Origin: UM-FILTER-49-7 sp964599895
GTDB lineage: Bacteria > Acidobacteriota > Holophagae > Thermotomaculales > Thermotomaculaceae
Reading direction: 5' to 3'
DNA length: 28,814 nucleotides
Assembly (NCBI GenBank): GCA_964599895.1
Contig: CAZRHT010000040.1
Coordinates: 1 to 28,814 of the forward strand
Within the stretch, counting starts at the first letter, position 1. The number at the start of each line of letters is the position of its first letter. This document shows positions 15,838 to 24,545 of the stretch, piece by piece. The notes under the pieces were generated by a model. The model was not told where the DNA came from, ran no database searches, and saw nothing but the letters and a program-made list of their open reading frames with translations. The position numbers and the translations under genes are program-made.

Positions 15838-18012
15838 ATGAAAAAGGTACGAACCAGAACGACAGTGGCAATTGGTCTGATCATTATTTTTCTCCTCGGT
15901 TATATGGTGGTGGATACCATGGGCCCCAAACTGTCCGAGTTTTCCATTCTCTTGAATATTCTGGGCATGGTGAATGTTGTGCTCATCGTGATTCTGGTGT
16001 TCATGATTCTTAGGGGAGTGATTAAGCCTTATCTTGAGGGGCGCAGGTTTCCCAGCCTGAACCTATCTCTTCGAACCAAGATGGTGTCGCTTACATTTCT
16101 CCTTGTTGTTGTGCCTGCAACCGTCATTGTCGGGATGGGCACGGTGATCATTTACAATATTCTGGACAACTGGCACAATCCCGAACTGGTTACAGTCATG
16201 AAATCAGCCCGGGAAATTGTTTCCCGCTATGAAACGACGGTGGCAAAAGAAACGGCCCATTATGCACGGGTACTGGGAGAAGAGGTAACGCTCGACCTTC
16301 TGAATTCGCCCAAGAATCTCCCCCATTTCCTGAAGTTGAGACTGGAACGCTATGGACTTTCTTCCATTGAACTCTATCGGAATGGTCAGATGATTGCCAT
16401 GATTCGTGACGAGAAGCTCCCGATCCAATCGCTGGCACCTGCATCTGTAAATTGGATGAAACAATTACAGAAGGGAGAGCCGTTTCATGATGTCTTGTCT
16501 CTGCCCACAGGGTCCTATGTCCGTTTTGGAAGTTTGATGCCTCTGGGAGAAGGGATCGAGGACCGGTATATGGTGGTTACAGGCCGGTTCATTGTCCGGA
16601 ATCTGGCAAACCAGCTGGATCAACTGACTACAAGTGCCCAGCGTTATCAGGAAACCCAGCGAAGCATTCAATCATTAAAGACATTCAATGTCAGTTCACT
16701 TCTTTTGATCGCAATTATAGCGGTTTTCTCCGGCACCTGGGCGGGTCTTAAATTCACGGATGATTTCCTGAAAGCTTTTAATCTGTTGCTGAACGGAACG
16801 GAACGGGTTTCCCGGGGTGAGCTTGATTTTGGTATTGAAGTCCGGGGCAAAGACGAGATGGGGCGGCTGATGCAATCTTTCAACGAGATGATTGACCAGC
16901 TTCGAACCCATGAACAGGAATTGAGGCTCAGGGCTATTGAGCTGGAGAGTGTTAATCAATTCCTGGAATCTAAGAAACATTATTTCGAGGCGGTTCTGGA
17001 TGCCCTTCCAGTGGGCGTAATTTCCTTGAATTCATTTGGCAATATTTTTTCCATGAACCGTTTTTCCCGGGAAATGCTGGGTATTCGGGGACGCGTAGAA
17101 GAGGGAACCCGATTTACCGCGTTGTTGCCGGATGAAGGCGGTGCGGGTCAGCTGAAGCAACTGGTTGCCCAGGTGACACTGGACCCGGAACCCAGTGTCC
17201 GTCAATCCATTTCTTTTGATACCCGGGAAGGAATCCGTACCACGGACGTGACCCTGACCATGCTGCGGGATCAAATGGGGGAGGAAATTGGTTTCCTGAT
17301 TATTGTTGAGGATATTACGCAGTTGGAGCAGGCTCAGAAAACCCTGGCGTGGAAAGAGGCTGTGCGGCGTATTGTCCATGAATTGAAGAATCCGCTGACT
17401 CCCATCAAACTTGCGACAGAACGGATACAATTTGCTGCAAGAAAAGGGAGTAGTCGCCTGCAGGAAGTGGTACTCGACAGTATTGAACCCATGCTGGAAG
17501 AGATTAATGCCATGCAGAGTCTGATTGAGAATTTTTCCCGCTATGCGAAAATGCCACCTCCAAAACTGGAAGATGTTTCTGTGCACGATTTGCTGGATGA
17601 AACCATTAACCTGTTGGAAAAGGCCGGAGGCCGGGTTACTTTCCGGAGGATGTATGCGGAACAACTCCCCGTGCAGAAACTGGATCGAGCATTAATGAAA
17701 TCCGCCTTTTTGAACATTTTCCGTAATGCCATTGCCGCCATGGAAGCGGATTCAGATGGAACAATTACGATCAAGACAATCTATTTTGCTGCGGGGCATC
17801 GCGTTCAGGTTGAAATAAGCGACACTGGAAAGGGTATTGATCCTCTGATTCGTGAGAAGATTTTTATTCCTTACTTTTCAACAAAAGCAAAGGGTGACGG
17901 TCTGGGGCTTGCCATTGTGCAGAACATAATTACCGCACAAAACGGCCACATTTCAGTGAAAGACAATTATCCCAGAGGGTCGACATTTGTAATTGACCTT
18001 CCTGTTATTTGA
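15838..18012 (+). CDS. NtrY-like membrane sensor histidine kinase
   Basis: 724-residue sensor kinase. There are three hydrophobic segments in the first 110 residues, then an extracytoplasmic region to about 280 and a further TM at 283-305. A HAMP domain follows (about 310-365: NLLLNGTERVSRGELDFGIE and DEMGRLMQSFNEM), then a PAS domain (about 380-500, ALPVGVISLNSFGNIFSMNR). The phosphoacceptor box IVHELKNPLTPIKLATERIQ has His514 and the NtrY-type NPLTPI sequence. The HATPase has the N box LNIFRNAIAAM, G1 DTGKGI and G2 GDGLGLAIVQNI. NtrY proteins normally pair with an NtrX regulator; none is in the window, so the partner is unknown. It is followed after 57 nt by manC. The divergent upstream gap of 149 bp is AT-rich but shows no clear sigma-70 or sigma-54 promoter. 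Confidence 0.93.
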   Translation: MKKVRTRTTVAIGLIIIFLLGYMVVDTMGPKLSEFSILLNILGMVNVVLIVILVFMILRGVIKPYLEGRRFPSLNLSLRTKMVSLTFLLVVVPATVIVGMGTVIIYNILDNWHNPELVTVMKSAREIVSRYETTVAKETAHYARVLGEEVTLDLLNSPKNLPHFLKLRLERYGLSSIELYRNGQMIAMIRDEKLPIQSLAPASVNWMKQLQKGEPFHDVLSLPTGSYVRFGSLMPLGEGIEDRYMVVTGRFIVRNLANQLDQLTTSAQRYQETQRSIQSLKTFNVSSLLLIAIIAVFSGTWAGLKFTDDFLKAFNLLLNGTERVSRGELDFGIEVRGKDEMGRLMQSFNEMIDQLRTHEQELRLRAIELESVNQFLESKKHYFEAVLDALPVGVISLNSFGNIFSMNRFSREMLGIRGRVEEGTRFTALLPDEGGAGQLKQLVAQVTLDPEPSVRQSISFDTREGIRTTDVTLTMLRDQMGEEIGFLIIVEDITQLEQAQKTLAWKEAVRRIVHELKNPLTPIKLATERIQFAARKGSSRLQEVVLDSIEPMLEEINAMQSLIENFSRYAKMPPPKLEDVSVHDLLDETINLLEKAGGRVTFRRMYAEQLPVQKLDRALMKSAFLNIFRNAIAAMEADSDGTITIKTIYFAAGHRVQVEISDTGKGIDPLIREKIFIPYFSTKAKGDGLGLAIVQNIITAQNGHISVKDNYPRGSTFVIDLPVI

Positions 18013-18069
18013 GTGGCGTCCCTGTTCAACGGGGATAAATGCTATTGGCAAGAAGCTGAAGGAGTGAAT

Positions 18070-19470
18070 ATGAAAATCATAATTCTTGCTGGAGGAAGCG
18101 GAACCAGGCTCTGGCCGCTGTCCCGGCGGGCCAATCCAAAACAGTTCCTGAAGCAGTTTGATGGAGAATCTTTACTTCAAAAAGCAGTGCGCCGCGCTCT
18201 GACGGTTGCAAAGGGTGAAGACATACTGATCGTCACAAACTCAACGTACGAATTTCAGGTAAAGAATCATGTTCGCAATGTTGCTCCCGAAGCTCTGAAG
18301 AACATAGTTCTGGAGCCGGACGGGAGAAATACCGCTCCGGCAATTGCACTGGGAATGGCGTGGATACACGAAAAAATGAACGAGAATTCCGATGAGATGA
18401 TTCTTGTTATGCCTTCTGATCACCTGATCAGCCCAATCTCTCTTTTTCAGTCTGCGGTTCGAGATGCTGAGGAAGCTGCACAGGCTGGCATGCTTGTTAC
18501 CTTCGGAATCCAGCCGGGGCAACCGGAGACGGGGTACGGATATGTGCAGAGATCTGAAGAAAGAATCGGGAAAGCGTGGCGAGTGAAACGATTTGTGGAA
18601 AAACCGGACCTGAGAATGGCTGAAGCTTATTTGAAATCTGGAGACTATGTATGGAATTCCGGGATGTTTGCCTTTACGATGGCAGCTATGTCGGCAGCAT
18701 TTAAGACCTTCATGCCGGATCTATGGAAAGTGATGGATAAAGGTCTGGAAAACACTCTTTCTTCTTTCAGTGACCTGAGTGCAGATTCCATAGACTATGG
18801 CGTAATGGAAAAATCTGACAACGTAGTGATGGTTCCGGCCGAGTTTCAGTGGTCGGATGTGGGTTCGTGGGATAGTTTTTATGATGTTCTTGGAAAGGAT
18901 GCAGCATCCAATGTGGTGCACGGAAATGTGCTGCCGGTGGACACCGAAAACTGTCTAATCCTCGGTGGAAAGAGACTCATCGCTACAGTGGGACTGAAGG
19001 ACCTGTTGATTGTAGAAACTCCGGACGCCGTTTTGATTTCCGGAAAGGGAGAGACTCAGAAGGTCAAGACCATTGTAGAGGCACTGAAAGCTGAGAAACG
19101 TCCCGAGGTGGAGGAACATGTGACCGTGGAGCGCCCATGGGGAAGCTACACAGTCCTGGAAGACCGGCCAGGCTACAAAATCAAACAAATTGTCGTGGAG
19201 GCGGGTGAGAAACTCAGTTTACAGCTTCATCATCAAAGGAGCGAACACTGGGTAGTCACAGCTGGTACAGCAAAGGTACGGGTGGGAGATGATGAGAAGA
19301 TCCTCCATGTGAACGAGGGGGTTTTTGTGCCGATGGAAACACTCCATCGGCTGGAGAACCCGGAAAAGACACCTTTGGAGATGGTGGAAGTTCAGGTGGG
19401 AGACTATCTTGGCGAAGATGATATTGTTCGGTTCGACGATGTATATGGACGAAATACTTCAACTGAGTGA
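18070..19470 (+). CDS. manC: Mannose-1-phosphate guanylyltransferase / mannose-6-phosphate isomerase (type II)
   Basis: Bifunctional cytosolic enzyme that makes GDP-mannose for surface polysaccharide or glycan synthesis. The nucleotidyltransferase half has MKIIILAGGSGTRLWPLSR (1-19), NPKQF, a conserved VMPSDH, RFVEKP, WNSGMFAF and EFQWSDVGSWDSF. The C-terminal cupin (type II PMI) has RPWGSYTVLED, KLSLQLHHQRSEHWVVTAG with metal-binding His/Glu, and ENPEKTPLEMVEVQVGDYLGEDDIVRFDD. The 466-residue length matches AlgA/XanB/ManC. The frame is open back to 18013, but GAAGGAG just upstream of ATG 18070 and the exact fit of the N-terminal motif fix the start. It may be co-transcribed with the upstream sensor kinase. 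No other sugar-nucleotide genes are nearby. Confidence 0.95.
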   Translation: MKIIILAGGSGTRLWPLSRRANPKQFLKQFDGESLLQKAVRRALTVAKGEDILIVTNSTYEFQVKNHVRNVAPEALKNIVLEPDGRNTAPAIALGMAWIHEKMNENSDEMILVMPSDHLISPISLFQSAVRDAEEAAQAGMLVTFGIQPGQPETGYGYVQRSEERIGKAWRVKRFVEKPDLRMAEAYLKSGDYVWNSGMFAFTMAAMSAAFKTFMPDLWKVMDKGLENTLSSFSDLSADSIDYGVMEKSDNVVMVPAEFQWSDVGSWDSFYDVLGKDAASNVVHGNVLPVDTENCLILGGKRLIATVGLKDLLIVETPDAVLISGKGETQKVKTIVEALKAEKRPEVEEHVTVERPWGSYTVLEDRPGYKIKQIVVEAGEKLSLQLHHQRSEHWVVTAGTAKVRVGDDEKILHVNEGVFVPMETLHRLENPEKTPLEMVEVQVGDYLGEDDIVRFDDVYGRNTSTE

Positions 19471-19511
19471 GCCCCTGACCAATACATAGATATCAATGAA
19501 GAGGAAGAAAC

Positions 19512-20060
19512 TCAGGGCCCCTCGTTTTCAGGATTCTTCTGTTCCCGCATGTAACAGCTTCTGCACAATACTTTGTCCGGATCTTCCGGCACGAAATTTA
19601 CATATTCCCGCTTTCCGCAACGGCAACATACAATGGAAATTGTCACCTGGAGGCGTTTGTTCCGCGTTCTGTCCGGCACCTTGCCTTTCAGCTTTACATA
19701 GCACTCGTCACAGAGTTTGACCGGTTCAGTTGCCCTGCGGTAGTTGAGCTCTACCTCCGTTCCACAGTTTTCGCAAATGACTTTGAATCGGCCGGCGACT
19801 TTTCGCATGATCTCGCGATTCCGATGTTTTCGCCTTTTCTTAACCTCAAAGCAGTCTCTGCACAGGACAGCAGTTCCCCTCGTTGGTTTGAAGGGAACCT
19901 GGTCTTCCTTGCCACACATGCTGCAGACAATGGTGTGGAGTGTAGGCGGTTCGTGACCCAGCCGGGTCGGCGCCGGCTTTGCCGGCGGCCGTTCCCGATT
20001 GGTATTTGAGTTATGGTTACCGGAATTTCCGGAATGCGATTTATTGGGAGGTGTAGACAT
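19512..20060 (-). CDS. Triple CxxC-x17-CxxC zinc-ribbon protein
   Basis: Small basic protein with three treble-cysteine zinc ribbons of identical spacing. Numbered from a GTG at 20066 (two codons before the preferred ATG at 20060), the cysteine pairs are 48/51 with 69/72, 98/101 with 119/122, and 147/150 with 168/171. Each half-site is CxxCGK/T and C-x-x-C-F/Y, separated by 17 residues. The first unit (CSMCGKEDQVPFKPTRGTAV) is the CxxC ribbon often found as a small tail or stand-alone protein in diverse bacteria. Linkers are rich in Lys/Arg (VKKRRKHRNREIMRK, VPDRTRNKR), and the first 40 residues are Ser/Asn/Pro-rich and probably disordered. That composition suggests nucleic-acid or ribonucleoprotein binding, which is inference. 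Its start overlaps the end of the CcsA gene, so it is probably co-transcribed with the cytochrome assembly genes. No enzyme domain is visible. Confidence 0.85.
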   Translation of the reverse strand: MSTPPNKSHSGNSGNHNSNTNRERPPAKPAPTRLGHEPPTLHTIVCSMCGKEDQVPFKPTRGTAVLCRDCFEVKKRRKHRNREIMRKVAGRFKVICENCGTEVELNYRRATEPVKLCDECYVKLKGKVPDRTRNKRLQVTISIVCCRCGKREYVNFVPEDPDKVLCRSCYMREQKNPENEGP

Positions 20061-20919
20061 GTTCACTCATGGATGCTGTTGGTAATGCGCTCATTCCGAG
20101 ATATGTAAAGACGATGGCGGCAAATCCGATGATGGAAAAGACCACTGCTTTGCGACCCCGCCATCCCTTGACATAACGAAGATGAAAGTAGGTGAGGTAG
20201 ATGGTCCACGTGATCAGGGACCAGTTCTCTTTGGGATCCCAGAACCAGTAGTCACCCCATGCAAATTTTGCCCACATGGAGCCGGTCAGCAATCCCATGT
20301 TCAGGAATGTGAACCCTACAATAATGAGCTGATGGGTGAACGCTTCCAGATCAACAATTTCTCCACCCAGGGCGTTCGTGAAAAACCTGCCCTTTCTCGT
20401 GCTTGGGTCCAAAGTAATGGCATCGGGGAAAAACAGGTACATGATGCCGGTGGCAAAAGAGACGGCAAGTGCCCCGTAGCCGATGAAGTATATGACGACA
20501 TGGGGGATGAACCACCCGCTCTGCAGCGCTGGGGGTAGATTGATAATTTCCACATCCACTTTCACGACGGCAAAAAGAAGGCATCCCAGAGCCAGCAGGA
20601 TAGATCCTACACCAACCAGCTTGACTTTACGAATCAGCTCCAGTACGAGATATACCAGTATGATGCAGAAAGCTGCAAAAACAAGGGATTCGTAAAACGT
20701 CTTAAACGGAGGCCGACCCGCTTCCATCCATCGCTGTACAATGAGCCAACCGTTGATGATGAAACCTACAAAGAGAGAAAATCGCCCCAGAGTGTACACG
20801 GTACTGTTCTCTTTCATGAAAAGGGAAATAGAGTAGAGTACAAAGGCAATAGTGTATATACAGATCAAACCGGCCAGCATTGTGCTGATACGGGAAAAAT
20901 TGTCTATAAGTGCAATCAT
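20041..20919 (-). CDS. ccsA: Cytochrome c biogenesis protein CcsA/ResC (system II haem handler)
   Basis: Polytopic membrane protein that, with ResB/CcsB, exports haem and attaches it to apocytochrome c CxxCH motifs outside the cytoplasm. About eight hydrophobic segments are visible. The family WWD signature WGDYWFWDPKENWSLITW (about 221-238) is flanked by histidines in WFIPHV (H140), FTHQLI (H196) and YFHLRY (H246), the expected haem ligands. An ATG at 20964 opens the frame earlier, inside resB. The ATG at 20919 is preferred because GAGGT lies 9 nt upstream and it starts at the first membrane helix, giving 292 residues. It follows resB after a 10-nt gap, the standard order for system II. Confidence 0.93.
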   Translation of the reverse strand: MIALIDNFSRISTMLAGLICIYTIAFVLYSISLFMKENSTVYTLGRFSLFVGFIINGWLIVQRWMEAGRPPFKTFYESLVFAAFCIILVYLVLELIRKVKLVGVGSILLALGCLLFAVVKVDVEIINLPPALQSGWFIPHVVIYFIGYGALAVSFATGIMYLFFPDAITLDPSTRKGRFFTNALGGEIVDLEAFTHQLIIVGFTFLNMGLLTGSMWAKFAWGDYWFWDPKENWSLITWTIYLTYFHLRYVKGWRGRKAVVFSIIGFAAIVFTYLGMSALPTASMSEHVYTSQ

Positions 20920-20929
20920 CTTCAGTACC

Positions 20930-22792
20930 TCACATCTTGAAGTAGAATCTAAGGATTCCGCCAATGGTTAACAGAAGAAAACCAAGGAAAACAATGTAAA
21001 CGCCTGGGTCCCGGACAACTGAAATGCCGGAATAGGTCGGGTCCTTGGGGTTGTAGTTGGACTGGTAGAAATAATATCCACCGTATGCAAGGGGACTGTT
21101 TACTTGCACCTTTTTCTTTAAAACTACTTTCCCGTCTTTCAAGACGGACACGTAGCTGCGATAAGCCTTTGGAGTGTCATCCTTATTTCGCAGGAGAAGT
21201 GCCACTCTGCCGTTATCCATGAAGGTGGCAGTCTTGTCACTGGCTGCCAGATCTCTTGTTTCCTTCTGGCCGTTCTGGATCCACTGAATCCGGGCTACAG
21301 GATTATTGGGATTGTCTGACCGATTGAGTTCCTCCTTCGATTTTTCCGCATGGGGCATGAAATCACTGAATTCGAAAATGAGGTTCCCCACGGTGAGGCG
21401 GTTGTTTTCCAGTTTGCCTTTTTCAAAAGTTTTGCCATTTTCTGTTTTCTCGTACCAGCCATTGGCACTGATAATGTAAATGGGCTTGCCTTTCAAAGTC
21501 GGGACAAAAGTGAATCGGATAGTAGCGTTTCCTGGGAGTGTTTTCCCATGGGTAAAATCCGGAAAGTTGGCAAACGCCCACTGGGTCGTTGTTTTCCCTG
21601 TCTTCTTATCGCTGAAAATGAGCTCAATCGCCGGGTTGTCCGGGCTGGATCCGGCCGACACAATCTGTTTGCTTTTCTGGTCGATGGAAAATGAAGGGAT
21701 GAACCGCCCGATTTTGACTGTGGAATCCGCAGTAAATGGGTAGGTTTTGCCTTCCTGAACAGGAATCAACCGATGAGTGCCGTCCGGGAAGGTGGCAGTG
21801 AGCAGTTTCTGTTCGGACACCGCTGCGGAAGGATTTTTCGGCATATCCCACTTGAATACGATCATTCCCTGCTGGTTCGGCAATAGAAAACGATCGTCCC
21901 CAGCCGTGTCAAAGAAAAATGCCTCCTGGGAGTGTTCCCCCTTGTGGAGCATAACTTTTACGGCTGCGGGACCGGTATCGGCAGGCTTTGCCACTTCTCG
22001 TACTGCGTAGTCCGGGAAGAATTTGAGAATCTTCAGTGTTCCATGCGCTTTCTTAATTGGATACTCAGCATTCTCAGTTGTCTTGAGAGAGTGGGGCATA
22101 CCAAATTTGTCTTTAGAGTCCGGCCTGGTGTACACATAAACCCGATAGTCCGGGTCATAGTGGTCCACTTCAAATTTATCCAGACGAAGTTGAAAGCCCA
22201 TGTTCCTTTTTTGATCCAGCAATTGATTATACTGGGTCAGTTGGAATTCACTTACGACATCTCCTTCGTGAAGGTTGAGGTATCCTTTTACCCCGAAGAA
22301 TGCGCTGATTGACCCACCAATGACAACAACCAGTATGCTCAGGTGAATCAGAAAAAAGCCGATCTTCTTTTTCTTGATCGGCAGGTGGTTCAATGTGCAG
22401 ATGAGGATGTTGAGGTTCAGGAGAAGGACCAGCCCAGTGAACCAGACTGAATGGTAAGTGTCTTCCAGGGTCAGTAACTTCACAAACTTATAGAAACCCG
22501 GTGAATAGGATTGGAGATATCGCGCAGGTTCCACATTCTGCAGAATCAGCGTACCGATTATCACAGCGATGGTGAAATAAACCAGTACCGAAGCTGCCAA
22601 TTTGAGAGATCTGAAAAAATCCAGAACATTTTGAGGCTTTCGTGCCGTAACAATGACAACAAACAATGCCAGCGCTGCGACCAGTCCATAAAAAACCGGT
22701 TTGTTGAGATTGGCCGCAGCCTGGAGGATTAGCAGGTAGACCATTATGAGTCCGGTTGCCGCCAGGTAAAAAGCCAGTGGTTTTTTTCTCAA
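20930..22792 (-). CDS. resB: Cytochrome c biogenesis protein ResB/CcsB (system II)
   Basis: Partner of CcsA in the system II cytochrome c synthase. N-terminal hydrophobic segments run to about residue 165 and include the ResB-type FFRSLKLAASVLVYFTIAV and IGTLILQNVEP, then FFLIHLSILVVVIGGSISAF. A large extracytoplasmic domain of about 420 residues follows, then a final TM after YFYQSNYNPKDPTYSGISVV (VYIVFLGFLLLTIGGILRFYF). The two leading helices (about residues 10-50) are an N-terminal extension relative to many ResB proteins. The frame starts at TTG 22807, but GAAGGAG is encoded by its first codons, pointing to a TTG start at 22792 (620 residues). It lies 10 nt before ccsA. Substrate cytochromes are not encoded in the window. 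Confidence 0.92.
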   Translation of the reverse strand: MRKKPLAFYLAATGLIMVYLLILQAAANLNKPVFYGLVAALALFVVIVTARKPQNVLDFFRSLKLAASVLVYFTIAVIIGTLILQNVEPARYLQSYSPGFYKFVKLLTLEDTYHSVWFTGLVLLLNLNILICTLNHLPIKKKKIGFFLIHLSILVVVIGGSISAFFGVKGYLNLHEGDVVSEFQLTQYNQLLDQKRNMGFQLRLDKFEVDHYDPDYRVYVYTRPDSKDKFGMPHSLKTTENAEYPIKKAHGTLKILKFFPDYAVREVAKPADTGPAAVKVMLHKGEHSQEAFFFDTAGDDRFLLPNQQGMIVFKWDMPKNPSAAVSEQKLLTATFPDGTHRLIPVQEGKTYPFTADSTVKIGRFIPSFSIDQKSKQIVSAGSSPDNPAIELIFSDKKTGKTTTQWAFANFPDFTHGKTLPGNATIRFTFVPTLKGKPIYIISANGWYEKTENGKTFEKGKLENNRLTVGNLIFEFSDFMPHAEKSKEELNRSDNPNNPVARIQWIQNGQKETRDLAASDKTATFMDNGRVALLLRNKDDTPKAYRSYVSVLKDGKVVLKKKVQVNSPLAYGGYYFYQSNYNPKDPTYSGISVVRDPGVYIVFLGFLLLTIGGILRFYFKM

Positions 22793-22798
22793 GTTCAA

Positions 22799-22805
22799 CT
22801 CCTTC
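22799..22805 (-). promoter_or_regulatory. Ribosome binding site selecting a TTG start for resB
   Basis: On the minus strand GAAGGAG is followed by six bases and TTG at 22792-22790. The earlier TTG at 22807 would place this site inside the coding sequence, and the next in-frame ATG lies well inside the first membrane helix. A TTG start at 22792 is the best reading. Confidence 0.5.
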
Positions 22806-22858
22806 AAATATGAATTGTCGTCCAGGCTATTTCACCAGGACAAAAAATTGAATCAAAC

Positions 22859-22893
22859 GGGGTTCTGGAACAATAACCAGGTTTCCAGTCCCC
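22859..22893 (-). terminator. Possible hairpin after the phosphoesterase gene
   Basis: GGGG plus CTGGAA (22859-22870) pairs with TTCCAG plus CCCC (22883-22893), with a small bulge. On the minus strand it lies just after the phosphoesterase stop. The T run (22842-22847 complement) comes 11 nt after the stem, which is unlike a standard intrinsic terminator, so the assignment is weak. Confidence 0.3.
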
Positions 22894-22912
22894 GAAAATG
22901 AATGACGAAATG

Positions 22913-24463
22913 TTAATCCCCATCTTTCTTTTGAAGACTCTCAATGTATGCAATCATGATATTGCGAAGAGAATCGCTGGAAAATGCGGAGGCTGCGGGA
23001 CGATTCCCATTATTGAAGTATCCACCACCACCTCCCAGAAGATAGGTAGTCAGGTCCATTGAATAGAGACCATCTGTCTGGAAAGGTTTGTCGCCAATTT
23101 TTCGGATTTCCACACGGCTTCCTTCCGGTTTATTGGGATGGACAGAGTAGTCCGCTCCGATGAAAAAACCAAACTGGAAGAAGGGATGGGCGGGCTTCAG
23201 CTTGCCCTTTGAATCCAGCATTGATGCTGCGTGTTCCATCATGGCCTTTAGCTCTGTTCCTTTAATGGATACCTGAGCCATATAGTTGTCGTATGGAAGC
23301 AGCTTGAATACATGGCTGTTCACGACGGTGGCCCGTTTGGTCTTTATTCGGACTCCCGGATTGGAGACCGTTACAAACTGAATATCTGACTTTTTCCATG
23401 ACTGCATTGAATCAGCGATGAAATAGGACGCTGTTCCCGGAGCGAGGGGGTCATCAGTGAACTCCAACGGATGGCGGTATTCACCGAGGTCCTGGTCCAT
23501 GAATTTCTTAGTGGCTTTGTCAAGTTTGCGAATCTTCTTCTCGATTTTTTTATCGATCTCGGAGTCGTTTACCTGCAATGTTGTGGAACTTTTGCTCAGT
23601 ATTTCCCATTTGCCGTCCCGTTGCTGCAGATCCACCAGAAGAACGCCGATGGATTTTACATGGTCTTTGGGTTGGCAGAGGAGCACCCCATTATACATCT
23701 CCAGTCCCACTTCTTTGTGTGAATGGCCATAAATAATGGCGTCAATTCCGGGTACATTTTCCGTTACCTGGTAAACGGCGTTTTCATTCATCTGTCCAGT
23801 TTGTAGTTTTGCACCTTCACCGCTGTGGATCAGTCCAACGACGATGTCGACTTTCTGCTTCTTTAATTCTGCCACGGCCTTTTTCGCGGAGGCGACCATG
23901 TCCAGGAACTGTGTACCATCCAGAATGGCTGGAGTTTCAAAATGGGCGGTGGCGGGTGTGGTTAACCCGAAAAAGCCGATCCTGATTCCGGCCCGTTTGA
24001 TAACAAGGGTAGCTGGAAACAGCGGTTGCCCGGCCTTGTCCTGGATGTTGGCCGAAATCCAGGGAAACCGGGTGGCTGAAGTGTTCTGCTTCAGCACATC
24101 GGTTCCGTAATCAAAATCATGATTTCCCGGTACTCCGACGTCATATTTCAGCATACGCATGGCAGTAACCACCGGGTCATCCTCTTCAATGGCGTGAAAA
24201 TGGTGGTAGAAGGTGAGCGGGTTGCCTACAAACGCATCCCCGCAGTCCACAAGGATGGTATTGTCTTTGGTCTTTCTCAGTGTTTCAATCAGCGGGGCGG
24301 CTTGAACAAGCCCGTAACCCAGTTTATCCCCCGTTGTATAGTCTTTGCCGGTTATGTTGCCATGTATATCGGTGGTTGCAAGAATGGTGATTGTCACTTC
24401 TTTGGCCAGGCCCATAAAAAAAGTGCTTGATGCAAAAGCGAGAATGAGGATCAAACGACGCAT
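22913..24463 (-). CDS. Secreted 5'-nucleotidase/2',3'-cyclic phosphodiesterase-family metallophosphoesterase
   Basis: UshA/CpdB-type exported phosphoesterase that releases nucleosides and phosphate from extracellular nucleotides. A signal peptide is clear (MRRLILILAFASSTFFMGLA-KE). The calcineurin-like metal site shows TDIHGN (D32, H34), DCGDAFVG (D73, D76), GNHDFDYG (N114, H115), GLIHSGEG and IIYGHSHKE. The C-terminal nucleotidase domain has YMAQVSIKGTELKAMMEHAAS, FFQFGFFIGADYSV and the glycine-rich LLGGGGGYFNNGNR. At 516 residues it is close to the single-phosphoesterase family length. GGAGGG sits upstream of the ATG. It is flanked by a repeat element upstream and a weak hairpin downstream, so it is probably a single-gene unit. 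The exact substrate (5'-nucleotide or cyclic nucleotide) is not decided by sequence. Confidence 0.92.
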   Translation of the reverse strand: MRRLILILAFASSTFFMGLAKEVTITILATTDIHGNITGKDYTTGDKLGYGLVQAAPLIETLRKTKDNTILVDCGDAFVGNPLTFYHHFHAIEEDDPVVTAMRMLKYDVGVPGNHDFDYGTDVLKQNTSATRFPWISANIQDKAGQPLFPATLVIKRAGIRIGFFGLTTPATAHFETPAILDGTQFLDMVASAKKAVAELKKQKVDIVVGLIHSGEGAKLQTGQMNENAVYQVTENVPGIDAIIYGHSHKEVGLEMYNGVLLCQPKDHVKSIGVLLVDLQQRDGKWEILSKSSTTLQVNDSEIDKKIEKKIRKLDKATKKFMDQDLGEYRHPLEFTDDPLAPGTASYFIADSMQSWKKSDIQFVTVSNPGVRIKTKRATVVNSHVFKLLPYDNYMAQVSIKGTELKAMMEHAASMLDSKGKLKPAHPFFQFGFFIGADYSVHPNKPEGSRVEIRKIGDKPFQTDGLYSMDLTTYLLGGGGGYFNNGNRPAASAFSSDSLRNIMIAYIESLQKKDGD

Positions 24464-24545
24464 AAGTCCCTCCGAACCAAGTTGTGAATGGATTTTAGCA
24501 TAAAAAGGAAGGATTGAGGGGAAAGAAGTGATTGAAGAAGAGAAG

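Noticed and set aside
17032..17664. Minus-strand ORF of 210 codons inside the sensor kinase
   Set aside because: Antisense to the PAS and HisKA regions; shadow frame.
19470..19520. CCCTGA/TCAGGG hairpin after manC as a terminator
   Set aside because: Loop of about 35 bases and no T run directly after the stem.
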